Positions 1-5,026 of a stretch of 5,026 nt of DNA are shown piece after piece; the stretch's first letter is position 1; the number at the start of each line of letters is the position of its first letter. Below the pieces are notes generated by a model. It searched no databases, was not told the origin of the DNA, and saw only the letters and a list, made by a program, of their open reading frames with translations. This stretch comes from an uncultured Oscillospiraceae bacterium (lineage in GTDB: Bacteria; Bacillota; Clostridia; Oscillospirales; Oscillospiraceae). Location of the stretch: the NCBI GenBank assembly GCA_905233785.1, contig CAJOCV010000081.1, forward strand, positions 1-5,026, read 5' to 3'. The translations under genes and the position numbers were made by a program.

Positions 1-45
1 GAGCGTTCCCCCGCCGCGAGTGCGCGCAGCGGGGTGCATCCCCTC

Positions 46-80
46 TAACGATTCAGTCCCGGAACGGGACTGAATCGTTA
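46..80. repeat. Perfect 16-bp inverted repeat with 3-nt loop after the operon
   Basis: Bases 46-61 are the exact reverse complement of 65-80, separated by GAA (62-64) on the plus strand. The left arm begins TAACGATTCAG and the right arm ends CTGAATCGTTA. It lies 52 nt past the aminotransferase stop. A stem this long with no mismatch would be very stable in RNA and could end or protect the operon mRNA. However, no T-tract follows on either strand (minus continues GAGGGGATG, plus continues CCGAAAGGG), so it is not a standard intrinsic terminator. Other readings are a palindromic protein-binding site, a dispersed palindromic repeat, or a shared hairpin between converging genes. Confidence 0.85.
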
Positions 81-131
81 CCGAAAGGGAAACATGCTGC
101 CTGCTCCCATCAAGGGGACTCGGCGGCTGCA

Positions 132-1229
132 TCAGGAGAGGATACTATTGCAGATTGTATCCACTGTTTCCAACGGCAGATCGGAGTAGAGAGGCAGGGT
201 CAGCACCCTGTCGGCAATGTGGGCGGCAATCGGCGTGTCCTTGGGGTCGAAGCCCGGAATGCCGCGATAGCACGCGAAGGCGTTCGTGAGAGGATAGAAG
301 TACTTGCGGGCGATGATGTTCTTTTCCGCCAGGCGGGCATACACCTCGTCGCGCGTGTACCGATAGCCGTCAAAGACCACGGGGTAGTAGGCGTAGTTAA
401 AACGCACATTTTCGGGGATGTGGTTGATCCGCAGACCCGGAACATGGGAAAGCTGCTGATCGTAGCGCTCAGAGACCAGGCGGCGCTTCTCGATTTCGGT
501 GTCCAGATGCCGAAGATTGCAGATGCCCATCGCGGCGCAGAACTCGTTCATTTTGGCGTTGCCGCCCACATAGGGAGTGGATTCGGGGCCGTGGATGCCG
601 AAGTTTTTCAGATCGCAGAGCCGCTGCAGGATCTCGGCGCTGCGGCAGCAGACCGCCCCGCCCTCAATGGTGTTGAAGACCTTTGTCGCGTGGAAGGAAA
701 ACATGGCGGCGTCGCCGAAGCAGGCGGCGCTCACACCGTCGCGCTCCACGCCGAAGGCATGAGCCGCGTCGTAAAGGACGGGAAGGCCGTGCTTTTTCGC
801 GATTGCGTCGATCGCGTCCACGTCGCAGAGATTGCCGTAAACGTGCACGGGCAGGATCGCCACGGTCTTTTCGGTAATCAGCGCTTCAAGCTTTGCCGCA
901 TCCAGCGTAAAGCTCTCGGGGTCAATGTCGCAGAACACGGGGGTGCAGCCGCAGCGCACGATCGCGTGAGTGGTAGAGGCGAAGGTGAAGGGCGTCGTGA
1001 TGATCTCCCCGTGCAGCTTGAAGGCCTCAATCAGATTTTCCAGCGCGAGATGACCGTTTGTGAAGAGCGTCAGATATTCGCATTGCAGGTACTTCTGCAG
1101 TTCACTCTCGAGCGTCTTGTGTTTGACGCCCATGTTGGTCAGCCAGTGACTGTCCCAGAGCTCACGGATCTCCTCGCAGTATTCCGAGAAGTCCGGCAAA
1201 GACGAACGCGTTACATTGATGACAGACAT
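132..1229 (-). CDS. DegT/DnrJ/EryC1/StrS PLP-dependent sugar aminotransferase, VioA-like
   Basis: Fold-type I PLP enzyme of 365 aa, full length for the family, predicted to aminate a keto-deoxy sugar nucleotide using an amino acid donor in the cytoplasm. Visible features: INVTRSSLP (4-12) and LTNMG (30-34) at the N-terminus; TNGHLAL (57-63) at the cofactor-phosphate turn; ITTPFTFASTTHAI (77-90); PVHVYGNLCDVDAI (127-140); LYDAAHAFG (152-160, D154 contacts the PLP ring nitrogen); SFHATKVFNTIEGG (178-191, K183 the Schiff-base lysine); KNFGI (208-212); and KMNEFCAAMG (226-235). As recalled, this motif set matches VioA-type enzymes, which make dTDP-4-amino-4,6-dideoxyglucose, but related members make other 3- or 4-amino sugars, so no symbol is given. 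The start at 1229 follows GGAGG by 8 nt and lies 2 nt after the upstream stop. The dehydratase that would supply its keto sugar is not in the window. H60 replaces the usual Thr/Ser of the phosphate-binding turn. Confidence 0.94.
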   Translation of the reverse strand: MSVINVTRSSLPDFSEYCEEIRELWDSHWLTNMGVKHKTLESELQKYLQCEYLTLFTNGHLALENLIEAFKLHGEIITTPFTFASTTHAIVRCGCTPVFCDIDPESFTLDAAKLEALITEKTVAILPVHVYGNLCDVDAIDAIAKKHGLPVLYDAAHAFGVERDGVSAACFGDAAMFSFHATKVFNTIEGGAVCCRSAEILQRLCDLKNFGIHGPESTPYVGGNAKMNEFCAAMGICNLRHLDTEIEKRRLVSERYDQQLSHVPGLRINHIPENVRFNYAYYPVVFDGYRYTRDEVYARLAEKNIIARKYFYPLTNAFACYRGIPGFDPKDTPIAAHIADRVLTLPLYSDLPLETVDTICNSILS

Positions 1230-1231
1230 GC

Positions 1232-2518
1232 TTACATCCTCCAGTCCAGTAAACTTTCCACCATGTCCAGGTCAAACACTGGGATCTGACAGGCCTCCTT
1301 CACACGCTTGCGCTCGGCAAAGGAGTCGTCAATGAAAATCGAATCGGGCTTTATAAAGTCCACCTTGTCTTCCCCCGGCTCCAGGCGGTAAAGCCCCTCA
1401 AACAGCGCCGGAGAAATGGCGTAACGCTCCAGATCGGGCAGCAGCTCGCTCCCGTGGCGGGAGAGCAGATAGAGCTTTTTTCCCTTGTTCCTCGCCTGGT
1501 AGAGAAAGGCCATCAGCTCATGGTTCACCTTGCCGTCCAGGATCAGGGTGTCGTCAAAATCCACATAGACGTTCTCGTAGGAAAGATCGGTCTGAAAGCG
1601 GCTGATAAACGCGCGATCCAGCAGCTCGGCGTTGCCGTTCCACAGAAGCTGCACGTCATATCCCCAATGGTTATAGAGCGTCAGCAGCGGCAGATTGCAG
1701 CCGAGGTTTCTCGTCGCGCCCATCGTACCCGCGATGCGGGGGGCGGCTTCCATCAGGCGGCAGTCCCCTTCGGCGTTCTGCTTGAGCTGGAAAAACCAGG
1801 CTCCGTTGAAGCGGAGGCGTCGGTTTAAATCCTCCGCGATCGCGGAAATCCGCTTATCCGGACGGAAGGGACGGGAGCGCACGGCGATGCCTGCGCGAAT
1901 GCGGTCACGGCTGCGGGGAGAGACGAGGCGCAGCGCTCCGTGCCGGTCTGTGAAGCAGTCCACGGTGAATTCCTCGCCCGGGAGATATTCGCAGATTGCG
2001 TAGTCCACACCGTCGGAGAGCGCCTCCGCCAACTGCTCCGGGCTGTCTACACGCCTTGCGCCCTGGGCGCCCTGTCCTACGGCGGGCTTTAGGAACACCG
2101 GGTAGCCCGGCACCTCCTCCGCCCGGCGCCAGCTTCGCGGCAGATAGTCCGCCCCCGCGAGAAAGGCGTAGGTTTTGTTCTTGTCGCGGCAAATCTCCAC
2201 CGTCTCCGGGTCGGAGCTTACAAGCGCACAGTGCAGCGCCGCCTGCTCCCGCGTGAGGCGAAGCAGCGCGCTGTCGTGCGCGGGGTAAAGATAATCTATG
2301 TGCTCCCGGTCGATGATTTCGTTCAGCGCGTCGATGAGTCCCGGCTCGTCCACAAAGGGGAGACCTGTAAAGCAACGCTCAAACACGAACTCAGCGTGAC
2401 AGGGGACGCTGGTCGCTCCGTAAAGGCGCACAAACTTTGAGTAACGCAGCGCCTGATGGATCTCAAAGGCGATCTCCGTCCCTGCGGGGAAGATGAGCAC
2501 CTTCTTTTTTTCAGTCAT
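1232..2518 (-). CDS. ATP-grasp ligase fused to a C-terminal HAD-like phosphatase domain
   Basis: Two-domain cytoplasmic enzyme of 428 aa. Residues 1-105 look like the Rossmann-like pre-ATP-grasp domain (KVLIFPAGTEIAFEI; IDYLYPAHDSALL). Residues about 108-300 are an ATP-grasp fold: CRDKNKTYAFL (110-120), the ATP-binding FLKPAVGQGAQG (142-153, K144), CEYLPGEEFTVD (176-187), Q244 in WFFQLKQ, and MEAAPRIAGT (256-265, E257 and R261). Such enzymes form an acyl-phosphate and usually couple it to an amine. Residues about 316-428 carry all HAD motifs: YVDFDDTLI (318-326; D320 nucleophile, D322 acid/base), S353 in LLSRHG, K385, and FIDDSFAER (395-403; D397, D398). The HAD part is only about 110 aa, so it has little or no cap. 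The position usually Asn in CarB-like ExN metal sites is Ala259. AAGGAGG lies 9 nt before the start. Sitting before an aminotransferase, it may acylate an amino sugar; that is inference. Relation to the ATPgrasp_Ter family is possible but unverified. Confidence 0.9.
   Translation of the reverse strand: MTEKKKVLIFPAGTEIAFEIHQALRYSKFVRLYGATSVPCHAEFVFERCFTGLPFVDEPGLIDALNEIIDREHIDYLYPAHDSALLRLTREQAALHCALVSSDPETVEICRDKNKTYAFLAGADYLPRSWRRAEEVPGYPVFLKPAVGQGAQGARRVDSPEQLAEALSDGVDYAICEYLPGEEFTVDCFTDRHGALRLVSPRSRDRIRAGIAVRSRPFRPDKRISAIAEDLNRRLRFNGAWFFQLKQNAEGDCRLMEAAPRIAGTMGATRNLGCNLPLLTLYNHWGYDVQLLWNGNAELLDRAFISRFQTDLSYENVYVDFDDTLILDGKVNHELMAFLYQARNKGKKLYLLSRHGSELLPDLERYAISPALFEGLYRLEPGEDKVDFIKPDSIFIDDSFAERKRVKEACQIPVFDLDMVESLLDWRM
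1238..1242 (-). promoter_or_regulatory. Ribosome binding site of the aminotransferase
   Basis: GGAGG on the minus strand, 8 nt before the ATG at 1229, embedded in the last codons of the ATP-grasp/HAD gene. It fixes the aminotransferase start and shows that the two genes are co-transcribed. Confidence 0.85.
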
Positions 2519-3971
2519 GACCGTTTGCCTCCTTAGCGCGGCGCAGGAATTTCGAGCACAGACCGAGGAACAGCTCGAAGCTCTCCAGCTTCATAAGCTT
2601 CGCCCCCAGCGCGTAGACCAGTACGCCCAGCGGCACCTGGATAAGCAGCGTCACAACATCAGGCAGCCTGAACAGCGACACCGGCCATACGATCGCCGCC
2701 ATCAGCGCGCTCAAAGCCAACACGGGCAGCATGTCCCGAAGCTGGGCGCGGTAGGGGTAATCGAGCAGTCTCCGGTTTGGCCAGGCGTTAATCAGCAGGG
2801 AGCACACGCCGCAGAAAAGCTGTCCCAGCGCCATGGCGAACACGCCGATGCGCAGCGTGAAGAGCAGCACCAGCGTTTCCAGCGCCTTCTTGATAAGCTC
2901 CAGGCGCAAAAACACATCGCTGCGCCCCACGGCCTTAATGGCGTTGAGGTTTGCGGTGTGCAGCGGGAAAAAGGCGTAATAGACGCAGAAAACCTGCATA
3001 AACGGCACGCAGGGGAGCCATTTTTCGGTCAGCAGCAGGCGAATCAGCGGCTCGGCGCAGACGGCGAGACCCGCCATCAGCGGCATCATCACAAAGCTCG
3101 AGCTGCGGATGGCGCGGCGCGTCATCTCGCGCAGGGCGTTTTTCTGATCCTGCTGTCCGGAAAGCACCGGCAGCAGGACGCTGTCGATGGAATAGTTGAT
3201 GTTCTCCACCACGAGATTGGGCAGGTGGTTGCCGCGGTCGAAGAAGGCAAGGTCGGCATCCGCGTAGCGCATCCCGATGATGAGCGGGTAGAGCTTGAGA
3301 TACACGGTGTCGAGCAGCTGGGCGCCCAGAAGCTTCCAGCCGTAGCCGAGCAGTCCCTTGAGCCGATCAAGGGAGAACAGCCGCTTCGGCCGCCAGCCCA
3401 CGGTGAACCAGAGGATCACGGTGTTGACCGTGACGTTACTGAGCTGCTGCGCCACGAGCGCCCAGACGCCAAAGCCGCGATAGGCCATCGCAATGCCGAG
3501 CGCCGCGGAAAAAACCGTCCCGCCCAGCGTGGCGAAGAAGAAGCGCTTGAACTGCAGGGTCTTTGACACATAAGCCTGCTGTACGTTTTTCACACCCGCC
3601 ACAATCAGCGTAAGCCCCAGCACACGCAGGATCGGCGTGAGCGAGGGATCGCGATAGATCCGCGCGACCAGCGGCGCAAACAGAAGCAGCAGCGTGTAGA
3701 GCAGCGCGCCAAAGCCCAGGTTGAACCAGAACACGGAGGAATAGTCCGTATCGTCCGGAGCCTTCTTCTGGATGAGGGCGTTTGCCATGCCGCTGTCCAC
3801 AAATACAAGCAGGATGGAGGTGAACACCGCCACCTTCGTGATCGGCCCGTACTCCGCCGGGTCGAGAATGCGCGCGAGAATCACCGTCACCGCGAAGGAC
3901 ACGAGCTGCGCCCCGCAGCGCTCAAAGAAGCGCCATATTAAGTTGGAGACGACTTTTGCCCTGTTATCCAT
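2511..3971 (-). CDS. Wzx/WzxC-type polysaccharide flippase (MOP superfamily)
   Basis: Integral membrane protein of 486 aa, the normal size for Wzx/TuaB/WzxC-like exporters, which flip undecaprenyl-linked oligosaccharides across the cytoplasmic membrane. The N-terminus shows the family hallmark: a helix (WRFFERCGAQLVSFAVTVILA, about 13-33) followed by RILDPAEYG (34-42). FGVWALVAQQ (167-176) and the GYGWKLLGAQLLD region (209-221) are also characteristic. Hydrophobic segments are spread along the protein (about 44-66, 84-104, 115-135, 148-190, 290-314, 322-345, 363-396, 412-432 and 438-458), fitting 12-14 transmembrane helices. There is no signal peptide and none is expected. The ATG at 3971 overlaps the upstream stop (ATGGATAA), with a modest AAGGG 8 nt before it, so translation probably depends on coupling. 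Its stop overlaps the next start. Substrate is unknown; a teichuronic acid, capsule or exopolysaccharide role cannot be separated. Family call is firm, exact substrate is not. Confidence 0.92.
   Translation of the reverse strand: MDNRAKVVSNLIWRFFERCGAQLVSFAVTVILARILDPAEYGPITKVAVFTSILLVFVDSGMANALIQKKAPDDTDYSSVFWFNLGFGALLYTLLLLFAPLVARIYRDPSLTPILRVLGLTLIVAGVKNVQQAYVSKTLQFKRFFFATLGGTVFSAALGIAMAYRGFGVWALVAQQLSNVTVNTVILWFTVGWRPKRLFSLDRLKGLLGYGWKLLGAQLLDTVYLKLYPLIIGMRYADADLAFFDRGNHLPNLVVENINYSIDSVLLPVLSGQQDQKNALREMTRRAIRSSSFVMMPLMAGLAVCAEPLIRLLLTEKWLPCVPFMQVFCVYYAFFPLHTANLNAIKAVGRSDVFLRLELIKKALETLVLLFTLRIGVFAMALGQLFCGVCSLLINAWPNRRLLDYPYRAQLRDMLPVLALSALMAAIVWPVSLFRLPDVVTLLIQVPLGVLVYALGAKLMKLESFELFLGLCSKFLRRAKEANGHD
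2528..2534 (-). promoter_or_regulatory. Strong ribosome binding site of the ATP-grasp/HAD gene
   Basis: AAGGAGG on the minus strand, 9 nt before the ATG at 2518 and inside the 3' end of the flippase gene. The overlap with the flippase stop (ATGACTGA) suggests coupling plus independent initiation. Confidence 0.85.
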
Positions 3972-4935
3972 CTACAAAACCCTTGCGCTTTCGGTACCAT
4001 TGATGCAGACGCGGGAAAGCGCGCTTCACGGCGGTGCTGACGCGGCGCTTGAGCCCCATGCGCCGGTGAAGCTCCCGGTAGGGGGGCTTTACCATCTCGT
4101 CCACACGACCCTCGATATACAAAAGCTCATACTCCCGCTCAAGGATCACCCCGTCCACCAGCAGGCGCTGCGCCGCGTCCGTGTGGGGCTTGAGCGCTTT
4201 CAGCATCGCGATCTCACCCTGAATGAAGCGGCGCAGCTTGGGGTAGGCCGTGTCCACCCCGCTGCTCCAGGCGCTGGGATTGCTGGCGATGCGGTAGAGG
4301 GACATGGGGCGGTCAAGAAAGCGGACCTTGCCGTTCAGGGTCAGCCACAATCCCACGGCATAGTCGGTGAAGCCGTAGGAATAGGCCACGTTGCGAAAGT
4401 CCGGAGGGTTTACGATGTAGTCCCGCCGCGCCATGATGGAGCTGGTGTGAAAGGCGTGGGACATACCGCGCAGCACCTGGGAGAAGGGAATATCCCGGTC
4501 GCCGGACTGCTCGAAGAGCACGCGCTCCTCGCCGCTCTTGACAATATGCCCCACCGTGTTGTGCACGCAGGCGGAATACTCCGGGTGACTGTCGAGAAAA
4601 TCCGCCTGCCGCTGCAGCTTCGTGGGGTCAAGCCAGCAGTCGTCCCCCTCGCAGGCGGCGAGATATTCTCCGCGCGCCGCGGGGAAGAGGTAGCGGTCAT
4701 AGAGGTTCACGCCCTGCGAATACTGGTTCTCCGTGAGCAGGATGGGACGCACAATGTCGGGATAGCGGTCGGCATAGTCCCGGATGATCTCTGCGGTACC
4801 GTCGGTGGAGGCGTCGTCGCTCACGAGGACTTCAAAGGCAAAATCGGTCTGCTGGGTGACAAAGCTCTCCAGCGCCTCGCGAATATACCCCTCGTGCTGA
4901 TAGGCTGTGCAAAGAACCGAAACCTTGATGTCCAT
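3964..4935 (-). CDS. Family 2 glycosyltransferase (GT-A fold), surface glycan assembly
   Basis: Predicted inverting glycosyltransferase of 323 aa that would transfer a sugar from a nucleotide donor to a growing lipid-linked glycan at the cytoplasmic membrane face. Visible motifs: the N-terminal beta strand VSVLCTAYQHEGYI (5-18), the nucleotide-binding SDDASTDGT (39-47), and the metal/donor motif CEGDDCWLD (95-103, with D98 and D99 as the DxD-type acids) followed by PTKLQRQ. D191 in FTDYAVGLWLTLNGKV is a candidate catalytic base, and RPMSLYRI (209-216) is the usual end of the catalytic domain. The C-terminus (about 290-318) is strongly basic and has no membrane span, which suggests peripheral membrane contact. 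The start at 4935 is chosen because GGGAGG lies 5 nt upstream; an in-frame ATG at 4998 lies upstream of the predicted transcript start. It is first in the operon and its stop overlaps the flippase start by 8 nt. Donor and acceptor cannot be read from sequence. Confidence 0.93.
   Translation of the reverse strand: MDIKVSVLCTAYQHEGYIREALESFVTQQTDFAFEVLVSDDASTDGTAEIIRDYADRYPDIVRPILLTENQYSQGVNLYDRYLFPAARGEYLAACEGDDCWLDPTKLQRQADFLDSHPEYSACVHNTVGHIVKSGEERVLFEQSGDRDIPFSQVLRGMSHAFHTSSIMARRDYIVNPPDFRNVAYSYGFTDYAVGLWLTLNGKVRFLDRPMSLYRIASNPSAWSSGVDTAYPKLRRFIQGEIAMLKALKPHTDAAQRLLVDGVILEREYELLYIEGRVDEMVKPPYRELHRRMGLKRRVSTAVKRAFPRLHQWYRKRKGFVDG
3980..3984 (-). promoter_or_regulatory. Weak ribosome binding site of the flippase
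   Basis: AAGGG on the minus strand, 8 nt before the flippase ATG at 3971 and inside the last codons of the glycosyltransferase gene. It is poorer than the sites of the other three genes, which fits translation by coupling through the 8-nt stop/start overlap. Confidence 0.5.
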
Positions 4936-4940
4936 GATTT

Positions 4941-4946
4941 CCTCCC
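4941..4946 (-). promoter_or_regulatory. Ribosome binding site deciding the glycosyltransferase start
   Basis: GGGAGG on the minus strand, 5 nt before the ATG at 4935. It supports the shorter 323-aa start over the in-frame ATG at 4998, which overlaps the region just upstream of the -35 element and would not be in the transcript from the predicted promoter. Confidence 0.85.
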
Positions 4947-4965
4947 GATGGAGCGTATTCACATT

Positions 4966-4994
4966 ATTATAGCGCCATAACGGGGAGAATGCAA
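4966..4994 (-). promoter_or_regulatory. Sigma-A type promoter for the four-gene operon
   Basis: Read on the minus strand, TTGCAT (4994-4989) is followed by exactly 17 nt and a perfect TATAAT (4971-4966). Transcription should start near 4959, leaving a leader of roughly 25 nt before the glycosyltransferase ATG. The -10 is consensus and the spacing ideal; the -35 keeps only TTG at its start. This AT-rich patch stands out in a GC-rich region. It indicates that the operon has its own promoter rather than relying only on upstream readthrough. Confidence 0.72.
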
Positions 4995-5026
4995 TCACTT
5001 TTCGGGAAAGGCCCAGGGAAAACGCA

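Noticed and set aside
9..34. CCCCGC/GCGGGG hairpin (9-14 with 29-34)
   Set aside because: Six pairs around a 14-nt loop in very GC-rich sequence is weak and likely chance.
1..39. Downstream minus-strand gene starting with ATG at 39
   Set aside because: Only 13 codons are visible, the purine run abuts the ATG with no spacing, and the translation is not informative.
46..80. Rho-independent terminator
   Set aside because: The stem is strong, but neither strand has a following T-run, so it was recorded as an inverted repeat instead.
43..83. Integron attC-like site at the palindrome
   Set aside because: One side resembles the YYYAAC core, but the other side does not match GTTRRRY, and the stem is perfectly paired without the unpaired bases typical of attC.
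219..1289. Long plus-strand open frame opposite the aminotransferase
   Set aside because: It is antisense to a gene with complete PLP-enzyme motifs, and its translation is low-complexity and His/Val/Ala/Arg-rich with no recognisable domain.
2493..3566. Long plus-strand open frame opposite the flippase
   Set aside because: Its Gln/His/Arg/Glu-rich translation is the expected complement of hydrophobic membrane codons; there is no domain.
3772..4980. Long plus-strand open frame opposite the glycosyltransferase and flippase start
   Set aside because: It spans two real minus-strand genes and the promoter, with no recognisable motif; it is open only because of GC-rich codon use.
4936..4998. Longer glycosyltransferase start at 4998 adding 21 residues
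   Set aside because: The extension crosses the -35 and -10 elements, does not resemble the family N-terminus, and the ATG at 4935 has a good GGGAGG site.

Overview
The window is GC-rich bacterial DNA carrying four genes, all transcribed on the minus strand (right to left). Together they read as part of a cell-surface polysaccharide or glycan locus. Strong AGGAGG-type ribosome binding sites, a sigma-A-type promoter and the style of the proteins suggest a Firmicute, perhaps a GC-rich gut Clostridia lineage. That placement is an inference; there is no rRNA, tRNA or marker gene to settle it.

In order of transcription: a promoter at 4966-4994 (TTGCAT, 17-nt spacer, TATAAT); a family 2 glycosyltransferase (4935-3964); a Wzx-type lipid-linked oligosaccharide flippase of the MOP superfamily (3971-2511); a two-domain protein joining an ATP-grasp ligase to a HAD-like phosphatase domain (2518-1232); and a DegT/DnrJ/EryC1/StrS PLP-dependent sugar aminotransferase resembling VioA (1229-132). 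Genes 1/2 and 2/3 each overlap by 8 nt, and genes 3/4 are 2 nt apart, so the four are almost certainly one translationally coupled operon. The last 131 bases hold no gene but do hold a perfect 16-bp hairpin with a 3-nt loop (46-80) that lacks a T-tract.

A likely joint role, by inference: the aminotransferase makes an amino-deoxy sugar nucleotide, the glycosyltransferase adds a sugar to a lipid-linked glycan, the ATP-grasp/HAD protein makes an amide-type decoration (for instance on the sugar amine), and the flippase exports the unit. No sugar-nucleotide dehydratase, polymerase, priming transferase or chain-length regulator is present, so the pathway must be completed elsewhere.

The most unusual items are the ATP-grasp-HAD fusion, with an Ala where the metal-binding Asn is usual, and the perfect palindrome after the operon. 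The rest is ordinary glycan-locus content. Long open frames on the plus strand are antisense shadows.
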